Source of the DNA: CAWICD01 sp052267165
GTDB lineage: Bacteria > Vulcanimicrobiota > Vulcanimicrobiia > Vulcanimicrobiales > Vulcanimicrobiaceae
Length of the DNA: 64,000 nt
Assembly: GCA_052267165.1 (NCBI GenBank)
Contig: JBKQHO010000022.1
Location: 310,001 to 374,000 of the forward strand
Direction of reading: 5' to 3'
Below the pieces are notes generated by a model that saw only the letters and a program-made list of their open reading frames with translations, was not told the origin of the DNA and did not search any database. Position 1 is the stretch's first letter; each line of letters begins with the position of its first letter. The position numbers and the translations under genes are program-made. Shown one piece after another: positions 9,348 to 17,488 of the stretch.

Positions 9348-9659
9348 TTAATATTGAAGCCGAATGCGGCGCAGGCGCCATTCGCGCCGGCTCGTATCGG
9401 CCAGCGCCGTGATGCTTGCGCCGGCCTTGATGCCCGAAAGCTCCTTGCGGTCCGAGACGAGGCAGATCCGCAGACCTGCAGGAGCGGTCTCGAGCGGAGC
9501 GTGACGCAAGGTCAAGCGCCCATGCGCCGGATCGACGTGCACGACCGTTCCTTGAATCGGAATCAGCGCACCGGCGTGGGCGGCGTACGCCAGGCCGGGG
9601 CAAGCGCCCGACGCCGCGGTGACAAGCAGGGCCGCGAGCACGATCTTACCGTAATGCAT
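9348..9659 (-). CDS. Secreted CusF-like OB-fold protein
   Basis: 103 aa with a clear signal peptide ending at AYAA near residue 27. The mature part, IQGTVVHVDPAHGRLTLRH followed by a second strand set ending WRLRRIRL, matches the small beta-barrel of CusF-type periplasmic copper/silver proteins and related DUF5666 domains. The Met and Trp metal ligands of CusF are not in place, so metal binding is doubtful. Not obviously in an operon. Assignment rests on strand pattern and is tentative. Confidence 0.55.
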   Translation of the reverse strand: MHYGKIVLAALLVTAASGACPGLAYAAHAGALIPIQGTVVHVDPAHGRLTLRHAPLETAPAGLRICLVSDRKELSGIKAGASITALADTSRREWRLRRIRLQY

Positions 9660-9711
9660 CGTTATCTCTCCGGCTTATTCCCAAAGCACGCAGTTTGTAC
9701 AACGCGCGCAG

Positions 9712-10755
9712 CTATCCCGCTAGCAGCGGATCCACGTTCTGTTCCGCCAAGAGCCCGTCGCCGCTGCTCCAGCTGCCGAACGAACCCGCGCCCGGGGCGA
9801 GCTGGCTCGTCTGTTGCGGCAGCGCGGTGAACGGCGGCGCGAAACCGCCGGTTTGCAACGCGGCCGGCGGTGATCCGGCGGCGGGCCACGCGGCGGCGCC
9901 GTCGCTGCGGTTGGCCAAGTACCCGCCCAGATCGACCTGATTCGCGTGCGTCTTGACGTCGACGCCGCCCGAGCCGTTGGTCGAGAGCGTGGTCGTGATG
10001 CTGCCGCCCTGTCCGTTGCCGTCGTTGACGGTCAGCGAGTTGTCGGCGTTGAGCGTGACGTTCTCGCCGTTGCCGAGGTCGACGGTTTGACCTTGCTGCA
10101 GGCTGACGTTGTTTCCGTACGAGGTCACGGTGTACTGCCCGGCCGCGTTGAGCGATACCGTCGTGTTGCCACTGGCGGTCGTGACGCTCCCGCTTTGATT
10201 GAGCGTGACGCCGTTCGAATTCGCCTGCGTCGCCTGCGTCGAGACGCGGTAGCCGCCGGCGAACGAGTTGGAGTCGAGCAGATCGGGATGCGAACGCATG
10301 CTGTCCCATTTTCCGTTGACCGCGTTGCCTGCGCCGGTCGTGCCGTCGAACGACTCGTGCGGGTCGCCGACCGAGTTCGCGTCGGCCGAGCCGTAGAACG
10401 TCTGCCCCTGATTCGCTGCGGGCGCAGCCGTCGAGCCGTACCCTTGCGAAGCGGAGACGCTCGACCCGTTGCCCATCGCCTGCGCCAGATAGCTCTGGAT
10501 CTGCGAGAACAGATTGCCGACGAGGCCGAAGAAGCCGCTCATCGCGCCTCCGAGGCTGCCGGCGCTCGAACCGAAGCCGCCGGACGCCGGCGACATCGCC
10601 CCGCCCGGCAAACCGAGGATCGAATCGCCTGCGTTCGCCCACGCCGGAACGGCGCCGGAGGCTGAAGGTGCGGCGTTGCCGTTCTGCATCTCGGCGCCGA
10701 GGCCGAGCTGCGCGAGCTCGGCCGGCGGCCTGGTGCTGTTTCCGATCCAAGACAT
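9712..10755 (-). CDS. Gly/Ser/Asn-rich protein with GDPHxxFDG (vWFD-like) domain
   Basis: 347 aa, preceded by a strong GAGGAAGGG ribosome-binding site. Residues 1-125 are low-complexity Gly/Ala/Ser with a hydrophobic patch (about 70-93). At 130-138 is GDPHESFDG, the signature that opens von Willebrand factor type D domains, followed to about residue 285 by a regular beta-strand region (VSLNAAGQYTVTSYG, VTLNADNSLTV, ending VDLGGYL). The C-terminal 60 residues are Pro/Ala/Ser-rich. No N-terminal signal peptide is seen, so export, if any, would be non-Sec. The role is unknown; it may be an extracellular or surface structural protein. Confidence 0.6.
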   Translation of the reverse strand: MSWIGNSTRPPAELAQLGLGAEMQNGNAAPSASGAVPAWANAGDSILGLPGGAMSPASGGFGSSAGSLGGAMSGFFGLVGNLFSQIQSYLAQAMGNGSSVSASQGYGSTAAPAANQGQTFYGSADANSVGDPHESFDGTTGAGNAVNGKWDSMRSHPDLLDSNSFAGGYRVSTQATQANSNGVTLNQSGSVTTASGNTTVSLNAAGQYTVTSYGNNVSLQQGQTVDLGNGENVTLNADNSLTVNDGNGQGGSITTTLSTNGSGGVDVKTHANQVDLGGYLANRSDGAAAWPAAGSPPAALQTGGFAPPFTALPQQTSQLAPGAGSFGSWSSGDGLLAEQNVDPLLAG

Positions 10756-10952
10756 GATCTGGTCCCTTCCTCTCGCGCGTGGCGTGCGTGGCCCAAGAGC
10801 CTGTTCGCACCTTTATCGCGACGCGGGGCCGCGATGGAAAGGCGGCGCCGTCGGCCGCGACCGCCGCATTCCCAGGGTCCTCCTAGCACCCAGCGGCTCG
10901 AGCGTGCGTTGGAGGGGCGAGTGTCACCCCGAATTCGAGAAAGGACCTCGGC

Positions 10953-11354
10953 ATGAAACGTAGCGCACTTATCGCCGCCCTGCTGACCGCCGCGTTCGCG
11001 GCTTCTCCGCTAGCGGTGCTGGCCGACACCAGTTGGGGCCACGGCGGCTCCTACGACAACGGCGGCGGCTACTACGCCGGCGCACGTACCAGCGGAACGA
11101 TCGCCGAAACTCGCGGCTCGATGCTGCGCTTACAGGATGGCCGGCCGATTTACATGCACCGCGGCACCATCATCAATCCCGCCGGCGTCGCGTTGCGCCC
11201 GGGCATGCGCATCAGCGTCTCCGGCTCGACCAACAGCGACGGCGGCATCAACGCCGAGGTCATCGACGTCGGCCGCGGCGACCACGACTGGGACCACGAC
11301 CGGAATTGGAACGGGAACGGGAATTGGAACGGGAACCCGTACAACAACCGCTGA
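10953..11354 (+). CDS. Secreted DUF5666-like small protein with Asn/Trp/Gly repeat tail
   Basis: 133 aa, with AGAAAGGACC upstream of ATG. A signal peptide ends near VLA (residue 24). Residues about 48-108 (SGTIAETRGSMLRLQDGRPI, then GMRISVSGSTNSDGGINAEV) show the small OB-like barrel of DUF5666 proteins. The tail, DHDWDHDRNWNGNGNWNGN, is encoded partly by an 18-bp tandem repeat (11302-11336). Proteins of this kind are abundant in some uncultured phyla, but their function is unknown. Confidence 0.65.
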   Translation: MKRSALIAALLTAAFAASPLAVLADTSWGHGGSYDNGGGYYAGARTSGTIAETRGSMLRLQDGRPIYMHRGTIINPAGVALRPGMRISVSGSTNSDGGINAEVIDVGRGDHDWDHDRNWNGNGNWNGNPYNNR

Positions 11355-11369
11355 GCCTGACCAGAATTT

Positions 11370-11805
11370 TTAGGACCGTACCATCACTTTTAGCGCGCTG
11401 CGGCCGTCCATGGCGGCATAGCCGCGCGGGACGTCGTCGAGCGAGACGCTCATGTCCAGCACGCCGGCCGGATCGAGCTTCCCGGCGACGACGTCCTCGA
11501 GTAATTCGCGAATAAAGGCGCGCGCCGGCGCAACGCCGCCGCACAGGATGTTCTCCGAGAGCGTCCGGTCGAGGTCGAGCCCGTCCTGCGGCGTACGGAG
11601 CGCCGACATACCCGATCGCACCCCCGGGGTGCGCGATTGCCACGGCGAGCGCCATCGACGACTTGTTTCCCACGCACTCGAGGACCGACTCCGCGCCGCC
11701 GCCGGTCAGTTCGAGCGCGAGGCCGGCGGCGGCCTCTTCGCGTTCCGTTATCGCGTCGGTCGCGCCGAATTCTCGCGCCGGCTCCAAGCGCGCCGGATGG
11801 CGCGT
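11370..11805 (-). pseudogene. Zinc-dependent alcohol dehydrogenase remnant, 5' truncated and frameshifted
   Basis: Translating from about 11805 gives LEPAREFGATDAITE, then GGAESVLECVGNKSS and HPGGAIGYVGAP, the cofactor-domain half of a medium-chain zinc alcohol dehydrogenase. After about 11600 the frame changes by one extra base and resumes as GLDLDRTLSENILCGG through VPRGYAAMDGRSALKVMVRS, the normal C-terminus. The catalytic zinc domain (first roughly 200 residues) is absent; upstream lies an oppositely oriented small gene. Truncation makes this non-functional whatever the cause of the frameshift. Confidence 0.8.
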
Positions 11806-11849
11806 GCGCGGCGATGTTCGGAACCACGCCGTGCGGGGAACAAGGGCGT

Positions 11850-12059
11850 ATGGCCAACGAACGAAACCCGCGTCGCCAAAGCGACGAGACCTCCGAACTT
11901 CACACGCAGGCGGACGACGAGCGTCCGCTGACTCGTCGCGAGGCCGAGGTCGCCGGAATCACGCCTGAAACGGAAGGCGTCTACGGCGACGACTCGTTCT
12001 CTCCCAACGACGAAGACAAGCGCGACTCCGAACGCGCCGGACCAGGCGAGCACCTCTGA
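11850..12059 (+). CDS. Small acidic hydrophilic protein (69 aa)
   Basis: ATG 11850 follows GGGGAACAAGGG. The protein (MANERNPRRQSDETSE... ending GPGEHL) is highly charged, lacks hydrophobic segments and is probably disordered. It contains LTRREAEVAGITPETEGVYG. It lies between an alcohol-dehydrogenase remnant and a convergent hydrolase gene. No family recognised. Confidence 0.55.
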   Translation: MANERNPRRQSDETSELHTQADDERPLTRREAEVAGITPETEGVYGDDSFSPNDEDKRDSERAGPGEHL

Positions 12060-12079
12060 AGATACGCCGCGCGGCGCGC

Positions 12080-12892
12080 TCAGCCGTCGACGATTTCGAT
12101 GAGCTTCGGGTAGACCCGCGCCGCCAATCGCGGCCAGGCAAGCGGCTCGATGATGTCGTGCGAGGGGGGCAGGCCGCCCAGCGACTCGACGGCGACCGGC
12201 GCGTGACCGTGCCCGCTCCAGAGGCGAGCCAGCCGCCGCGCGCTGCGGTTGTTCACCGCCGTCTCGCTCGCGTTGAGGACGATCTCGATGTCGCGAGCCT
12301 GCGGAGCGCGCTGCGCGGCGTCCGCTAGCAGCTGTTGCGCCAAATGGTACGACTGCGCGAGCGCGTGCGTCGGATAGCGCGGGTAGCCGTGCTCGGGTTG
12401 CTGCCGCTCCCGTAGCACCGGATGCCACCACACGAACTGGTTGGGCATGCGCAACGCAAGCCGGGCGAGCGAAGGGGCGACCCGGCGAGGCACGCCGACC
12501 AGGCCGAGAAACGGCGCGATCGGGACGACGCGGTCGACCTCGACATGCTGCGCGATCCAGGCGGCGAGCAATCCGCCGACCGAGAAGCCGGCGACGACGA
12601 GGCGCTCGCCGAGCGCGCGCGCCGCTTCGACCGTTTCGTGCGCGAACGCGTCGAGCTCGTCGGCCGTCAAACCCGCAAGCGAGGTCGTCAGCCGATCGGA
12701 GAGCCCGTGGCGCGGCAGCCGGGGAATAAAAACGTTCGCGCCGCGCTCGAAGAGGGCTTGGCCGAAGGTTGCAAACTGCAATGGGCTCGCGGTCAGACCG
12801 TGCAAGAGCAAGAACGCTTTCGGCGTCCGCGCGCCGTGCGACAAGAGGATCGACCGGTGAGAGACGAAACTCGGGGGCTCCGTGAGTTCCAT
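12080..12892 (-). CDS. Alpha/beta hydrolase
   Basis: 270 aa. KAFLLLHGLTASP gives the oxyanion-hole HG motif, GFSVGG (residues 102-107, nucleophile Ser104) is the nucleophile elbow, and SHD near residue 246 is the likely catalytic His; the acid is probably in the strand ending VLNASETA. The fold resembles carboxylesterases and lipases. Its ATG overlaps the divergent glycosyltransferase start by 11 bp head to head, so any promoters must lie within the coding regions. It could deacylate a lipid or carotenoid ester, but that is speculation from context. Confidence 0.75.
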   Translation of the reverse strand: MELTEPPSFVSHRSILLSHGARTPKAFLLLHGLTASPLQFATFGQALFERGANVFIPRLPRHGLSDRLTTSLAGLTADELDAFAHETVEAARALGERLVVAGFSVGGLLAAWIAQHVEVDRVVPIAPFLGLVGVPRRVAPSLARLALRMPNQFVWWHPVLRERQQPEHGYPRYPTHALAQSYHLAQQLLADAAQRAPQARDIEIVLNASETAVNNRSARRLARLWSGHGHAPVAVESLGGLPPSHDIIEPLAWPRLAARVYPKLIEIVDG

Positions 12893-14033
12893 AGCCGACG
12901 CATTCGCCGTCGCTCAAGGATTGCTTGGTGCGCGAGTCCTCGCACGCATGCTCGCGACCGCGGCAGGCGACCCCATCCTGGCGGTAACGAGCCCTCCGCC
13001 CGGCATGGGAACGGTCTCGGTTGTCGTGCCGGTGCTCGACGAGCGTACTCGTCTGGGACCGACGCTGGACGGGCTGGCGGCGCAGGGGCCGTGGGTGCGT
13101 GAGATCCTGGTGGTCGACGGCGGCTCGCGCGACGGCACGCAGGCGCTCGTCCGCGATTTCGTCAAACGCGAGCCCCGCATCCGGCTGGTCGACGCGAGCC
13201 CGATTCCGTCCGACTGGAACGGAAAAGCATGGGGCATGGCGACCGGCCTCGCGCAGAGCGCGGCCGGCGCGAGCTGGATCGCGTTCGTCGACGCCGACGT
13301 GCGGCCGTCGCGCGATTTGATAGCCTCGCTGCTGGCGCACGCGCGCAATTCGTTCGTGACCGCCTTTAGCGCCGCGCCGCTGCTCGAGCTTTCCGGCTGG
13401 GCCGAGGCGCTGATCCACCCTTCGATGCTCACCTCGCTGGTCTATCGCTACGGATTGCCGGGCGTCGTCGCGACGCGGCCGGGCCAAGTGCAAGCGAATG
13501 GCCAGTGCTTCTTCGTGAAGCGGAGCGTCCTGCTCGACGGCGACGCGATCGCCGAGTCACGGGACTCGCGCTGCGAGGACGTCACGATCGCGCGCCAGCT
13601 CGTGCGCGCGGGCGTGGCCGTCGGCTTCTTCGAGGGCAGCCGCGTCGCGACGGTGCGCATGTACGAGAGTTGGGAGGAATGCTGGCGCAACTGGCCGCGT
13701 TCGTTGACGCTGCGCGATCCGCAGACGTCGAATCTCGACTTGTGGCTCGAACTGGCGGAGATCGCGCTCGTTGCGGCCTTGCCGCCGGCGCTCGCGGTCG
13801 TTGCGCTCGCGCGCGGCAAGCGCGGCGCCCTCGTCAACCTCAACGTCGCGCTTGCGCTGGCGCGGCTGGGAGTGTTGTGGGGAACGCGCCGTGCCTATTC
13901 CGCGCCTCCGGTGAGCTATTGGCTTTCGCCCGCGTTCGATCTGCCGGTGGCGGTGCGGCTGATCGCTTCGGCGTTCGCTCGCAAGCAAACGTGGCGCGGC
14001 CGTTCGCTCATCGCCGAGCGGCGCGCGGCGTGA
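12882..14033 (+). CDS. Family 2 glycosyltransferase, carotenoid type (CruG/CruC-like)
   Basis: 383 aa. After an N-terminal hydrophobic helix the GT2 core begins SVVVPVLDERTRLGPTLDGL, with VVDGGSRDGT, the DxD-like FVDADV, and the catalytic CEDVTIARQL. A segment SDWNGKAWGMATG is like those of GT2 enzymes acting on hopanoids and carotenoids, and a C-terminal membrane region follows. It overlaps cruF by 4 bp, and CruF-GT pairs are known for carotenoid glycosides (CruF-CruG in Synechococcus, CruC in Chlorobaculum). Predicted to glycosylate a hydroxylated carotenoid; the exact orthology is not settled. GTG 12882 was taken because the N-terminal helix is family-like. Confidence 0.7.
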   Translation: MSSIADAFAVAQGLLGARVLARMLATAAGDPILAVTSPPPGMGTVSVVVPVLDERTRLGPTLDGLAAQGPWVREILVVDGGSRDGTQALVRDFVKREPRIRLVDASPIPSDWNGKAWGMATGLAQSAAGASWIAFVDADVRPSRDLIASLLAHARNSFVTAFSAAPLLELSGWAEALIHPSMLTSLVYRYGLPGVVATRPGQVQANGQCFFVKRSVLLDGDAIAESRDSRCEDVTIARQLVRAGVAVGFFEGSRVATVRMYESWEECWRNWPRSLTLRDPQTSNLDLWLELAEIALVAALPPALAVVALARGKRGALVNLNVALALARLGVLWGTRRAYSAPPVSYWLSPAFDLPVAVRLIASAFARKQTWRGRSLIAERRAA

Positions 14034-14872
14034 GAGTCGCCGTCGGCTTCTTCGCGCTGCATCTGCTGGCGCTGTGCTTGGGGATGTTCGGGCTGCTCTC
14101 TGCGGTACCCAACCCGGCACAGTTCGCCGGCAATCCCGCCGCCATGGCCTTTTACGGATGGGCGATCCAAAACACCGGCACGGTCGACATCCTGACCGCG
14201 ACCGCAGCGATGCTCGCGTTCGGTGCGGCCTCGATCGGCTGGCGGCGCACGTTGCTCTTCGCGCTGGCGGCGACGGTCATCTCGGCGGCGGCAGAGCTGA
14301 CCGGAACGAAGACCGGCTGGCCGTTCGGCGGCTACGAGTACACGAACTTTCTGGGCTGGAAGCTCGGCGGCCGCGTGCCGTATACCGTGCCGCTCTCGTG
14401 GTTTTACATGGGCTTCGCGTCCTATCTGCTGGGAGCGCGCATCGTGCAGGCGACGCGGCCGCAGAGCGGGTTGCTCGCGTCGATCTTGCTCGGCGCGTGG
14501 CTGTTGACCGCTTGGGATCTGGTGCTCGATCCGGCGATGGCGAGCGAACGGCTCACGACGATCCACTTCTGGATTTGGCACGAGCACGGGCCCTATTTCG
14601 GCATGCCGCTGCGCAACCTCGCGGGCTGGTTCGGCACGGGCTTGCTCTTCATCGCCGTCGGACGGCTCGCGTGGCGCAAGCGCTTCGACGCAAGCGCGCT
14701 CGCGATTTGGTTCCCCTACGGCATCTACGCCGTCAACGTGATTTGGGCGATGGCCTTGAGCCTGCGCGTCGGGCTTTGGCAGACGGCGCTCGCGGCGATC
14801 GCTTTCAGCTTGCTGCCCGCCTCGCTCGCGCTGCGGCGCCCGCTCGTTCGCCGCGTGGAGGAGCCGGCGTGA
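14030..14872 (+). CDS. cruF: Carotenoid 1',2'-hydratase (CruF family)
   Basis: 280 aa polytopic membrane protein, GTG start in a GTGA overlap with the glycosyltransferase. Signature segments of the CruF/bisanhydrobacterioruberin-hydratase family are present: ELTGTKTGWPFGGYEYTN, GGRVPYTVPLSWFYMGF, TAWDLVLDPAM and WIWHEHGPYFGMPLRN, rich in conserved Asp, Glu and His. Family members add water to the psi-end double bond of acyclic carotenoid ends, giving the hydroxyl that is later glycosylated. About seven membrane helices. Translationally coupled on both sides. Confidence 0.85.
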   Translation: MRVAVGFFALHLLALCLGMFGLLSAVPNPAQFAGNPAAMAFYGWAIQNTGTVDILTATAAMLAFGAASIGWRRTLLFALAATVISAAAELTGTKTGWPFGGYEYTNFLGWKLGGRVPYTVPLSWFYMGFASYLLGARIVQATRPQSGLLASILLGAWLLTAWDLVLDPAMASERLTTIHFWIWHEHGPYFGMPLRNLAGWFGTGLLFIAVGRLAWRKRFDASALAIWFPYGIYAVNVIWAMALSLRVGLWQTALAAIAFSLLPASLALRRPLVRRVEEPA

Positions 14873-15543
14873 CGATCGGCTCGCTCGCGACCCGCGCGAT
14901 CGCGCGCTTCTACGCCGCACGCGATCTGACGCTGCGCGTCGAAGGCCTCGAGCATCTGCCGGCGGAGGGACCGGTGCTGATCGCGGCGCGCCATTATCAT
15001 CACCTCTACGACGGCGCCGCGCTGGTCGGCGCGCTGCCGCGCACGGTGCACCTCTTCGTCGCGCTCGACTGGACGCGCAACGCGTGGGAGCGGCGCGTCA
15101 TGGAAGAACTGTGCCGGCTCGCGGATTGGCCGGTCGCGCTGCGCGGCGAAGGCCTCGCGCGCATCCGCTCGGGGGGCTTCGCGCAAGGCGAGATCGCACG
15201 CTACGTGCGCACGTCGCTCGCAACCGGGGCGCGTCTCCTACGCGAAGGGCGCGTGCTCGCGGTCTTCCCCGAAGGCTTTCCGACGATCGATCCCGAGGGC
15301 TCGCGCAAGCCCTCCGACGACGCCTTCTTGCCGTTTCGGCCCGGATTCTTAGCGATCGTCGCGCTGGCCCAGCGCAGCGGCGCGCGCATTCCGATCGTGC
15401 CGGCCGGCCTCGCGTACACGCGTGGCGTGCGCTGGCAGGTCGCGCTGCGCTTCGGCGCGCCGCTTTACCTCGAGAGCGAGAGCCGGCGCGCGACCCTGCT
15501 CGAGGCCGTCAGCGCGCGCGTCAAGACGCTGTCGGCGGCCTGA
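14869..15543 (+). CDS. 1-acyl-glycerol-3-phosphate acyltransferase (PlsC) family protein, CruD-like by context
   Basis: 224 aa, GTG start in a GTGA overlap with cruF. It has the PlsC fold pattern GLEHLPAEGPVLIAARHYHH, then FPEG (motif III, VFPEGFPTID) and IPIVPAGL (motif IV). The first motif is RHYHHLYDG rather than an exact HX4D, a variant worth noting. Coupled to a carotenoid glycosyltransferase and CruF, it may acylate a carotenoid glycoside, as CruD does in green sulfur bacteria; a phospholipid role is the alternative. Confidence 0.7.
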   Translation: MTIGSLATRAIARFYAARDLTLRVEGLEHLPAEGPVLIAARHYHHLYDGAALVGALPRTVHLFVALDWTRNAWERRVMEELCRLADWPVALRGEGLARIRSGGFAQGEIARYVRTSLATGARLLREGRVLAVFPEGFPTIDPEGSRKPSDDAFLPFRPGFLAIVALAQRSGARIPIVPAGLAYTRGVRWQVALRFGAPLYLESESRRATLLEAVSARVKTLSAA

Positions 15544-15546
15544 AGG

Positions 15547-16119
15547 ATGGCGATCCCCGAAGTCATCCAGCCGCGCGGCCTGGCGGACTACTTGGCGGTC
15601 ATGTCGCGCGCGATCTTCCAAGCGGGAATGAGCTGGAAGCTGATCGACTCCAAGTGGGACGCGTATCTGCGGCTCTTCGAGGACTTCGACCCGTTGCTGG
15701 TCGCCGCGTTCGGAGAAGGCGACGTCGAGCGCATCATAACCGACGGCGGCGTCCTGCGCACGTACAAAAAACTTGCCGGGACGGTCGAGAACGCGCGCAC
15801 CCTGCTGGCGCTCGACCGCGAGTTCGGCGGCTTCAAGAATTACCTGCGCTCGTTCGGCTCGTACGGCGCGCTCGCGGCCGATCTCAAAGTGCGCTTCGCG
15901 TTCCTGGGCGAGCTGTCGGCCTACTATTTTCTCTTTCGCGTCGGCGAGCCGGTGCCGCGTTTCGAGCAGTGGGAGCAGACGGTTCCGGGCGATCACCCGC
16001 GCATGCGTGAGATGGTGGCGCTCGCGCGGGCACGCGGCACGTCGAGCGAGTTGCCGTGCAATGCGTCGGCTTCGTCCGAGCCAAAAGACACTTCCCCAGC
16101 GAAGCAGCGCAAGCGCTAA
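15547..16119 (+). CDS. DNA-3-methyladenine glycosylase I (Tag)-like protein
   Basis: 190 aa, 3 bp after the acyltransferase. The helical pattern MSRAIFQAGMSWKLIDSKW, FEDFDPLLVAAF, RIITDGGVLRTYKKLAGTVENA is that of the Tag branch of HhH-GPD-like glycosylases. In Tag this region holds the base-binding pocket; the zinc-binding Cys and His positions of E. coli Tag are not evident. It would remove alkylated bases from DNA. Notably, a DNA-alkylation operon lies just downstream on the other strand. The C-terminal tail is Ser/Lys-rich and disordered. Confidence 0.65.
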   Translation: MAIPEVIQPRGLADYLAVMSRAIFQAGMSWKLIDSKWDAYLRLFEDFDPLLVAAFGEGDVERIITDGGVLRTYKKLAGTVENARTLLALDREFGGFKNYLRSFGSYGALAADLKVRFAFLGELSAYYFLFRVGEPVPRFEQWEQTVPGDHPRMREMVALARARGTSSELPCNASASSEPKDTSPAKQRKR

Positions 16120-16312
16120 AGGACGCGAATCTTCCTCAACTCTCGCGACACGCGCTCGACAACACAAGCTCCCTTAATTGTCCAACCGATGCAAAGGAAT
16201 ACACCTTTAGAAACGGAAACTCGAGCACCCCCCACACGACGACTCCACGACGACTCTTTTTTGACCCAATCGGCCGCTCGCCGTACGGCGGGCCACCTCG
16301 GAGCACAGCGCG

Positions 16313-16516
16313 ATGGCGAATGAACTGGCAGCCACACTCAAACGAGAGCTGCGGGAAGCGCGCAGAAGACTCGTCCATGCACCCAGCGAGGACGACCGCA
16401 GCAGCCTTGGGCTATTTTGCACCTATCTGGAAACGCAACTGGCTCGCTACGAAGTGCACGACCCGCCGCAGCCGTTGCGCTCGACCCGCGAGCGAGAGCT
16501 GGAAGTTCCCGCATAA
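16313..16516 (+). CDS. Small hypothetical protein (67 aa)
   Basis: MANELAATLKRELREARRRL... is a charged, helical protein with a short coiled-coil-like start. The ribosome-binding site is weak. It is convergent with the P1 peptidase gene, leaving a 6-bp gap. The 193 bp upstream hold no gene but contain CGCCGTACGGCG, a short palindrome. No family recognised. Confidence 0.4.
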   Translation: MANELAATLKRELREARRRLVHAPSEDDRSSLGLFCTYLETQLARYEVHDPPQPLRSTRERELEVPA

Positions 16517-16522
16517 GCCGGC

Positions 16523-17488
16523 TCAAACCCGAGGACGGCTAGCGCTGGCTCCGGCCGCGGCCCCCAAGCGAACGCCGCGCAGAAGCGCCTCGGCGACGAC
16601 CTCGGCCGCCATCGTTCCGATCAGGTCGAGCGGTGCGTCGACGCCGCCGGTCCCGCAAGCGAAGATCGTGTCGCCGTCGAGGCTGAGGTGCGCCGGCACG
16701 ACGACCCGCGCCAAGCCGTCGTGCGCCATCTGGGCTAGTTTGGTCGCGCCGGCCCTGCGCAGGTTCGCGTTGGTCGCCACGACGGCAAGCGTGGTGTTCG
16801 TCCCCGCAGCAGGGAGACGGCCCCAGAGCGCGAGCATGGCGCGCGCATCGTAGGGCTCGTCTCCTTCGGGCTGCGGAAGCGCGACCGGTTCGCCCGTGCG
16901 CGGATCGAAGATCGCACCGACGGCATTGGCGACCGCGAGCGCAGCGACGACGAGCTCACCGTGACGCGCCGAAGCCGTGCCGACGCCGCTGTCGCGAGCG
17001 CGCAGCGGGCCGGCGAGCTTGGCGACGGTCGCGCCCGCGCCGACCCCGACGCGGCCTTCCGCCGGCGGCGCGGTCGAAGCCGCGCGCGCCGCGGCGGCGC
17101 CCATCGCGGCGTCGGGCCGCACGTGACCGTCGCCGACGAGCAGGTCAAAGAGGACGGCTGCCGGCACGATCGGGATTCGGAAGTCGCCGACTGCGAAGCC
17201 GATGCCACGTTGCTCGAGCACCTGCATCACCCCGCAAGCGGCGTCGAGCCCGAACGCGCTTCCACCGCTCAACACGAGCGCGTGCACGGTCTCGACGTGT
17301 CCGGTCGGCGCCAAACAATCGGTCTCGCGCGTTCCGGGCGCGGAGCCGCGGACGTCGACGCCGCAGACGCCGCCGCGCTCCAGGACCACCACCGTGCAGC
17401 CTGTCCTGGCTGCGAGATCGTGCGCGTGACCGACGGCGACGCCGGGAACGTCGACGATCGAGCCGTTGTTCGCGGCGTCTCGCTGCAC
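16523..17488 (-). CDS. P1 family (DmpA-like) N-terminal-nucleophile peptidase
   Basis: 321 aa from GTG 17488, which overlaps the ogt-ada stop by one base (TAGTG). Family marks are SIVDVPGVAVGHAHD, VLSGGSAFGLDAACGV and AHDGLARVVVPAHLSLDGDT. The autoprocessing and nucleophile region reads GTNTTLAVVATNA, so the predicted nucleophile is Thr rather than the Ser of DmpA. Family members are aminopeptidases or amidases of the DmpA/ornithine-acetyltransferase fold. Last gene of a tightly overlapping five-gene operon; its link to DNA repair is unexplained. No signal peptide, so cytoplasmic. Confidence 0.8.
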   Translation of the reverse strand: MQRDAANNGSIVDVPGVAVGHAHDLAARTGCTVVVLERGGVCGVDVRGSAPGTRETDCLAPTGHVETVHALVLSGGSAFGLDAACGVMQVLEQRGIGFAVGDFRIPIVPAAVLFDLLVGDGHVRPDAAMGAAAARAASTAPPAEGRVGVGAGATVAKLAGPLRARDSGVGTASARHGELVVAALAVANAVGAIFDPRTGEPVALPQPEGDEPYDARAMLALWGRLPAAGTNTTLAVVATNANLRRAGATKLAQMAHDGLARVVVPAHLSLDGDTIFACGTGGVDAPLDLIGTMAAEVVAEALLRGVRLGAAAGASASRPRV

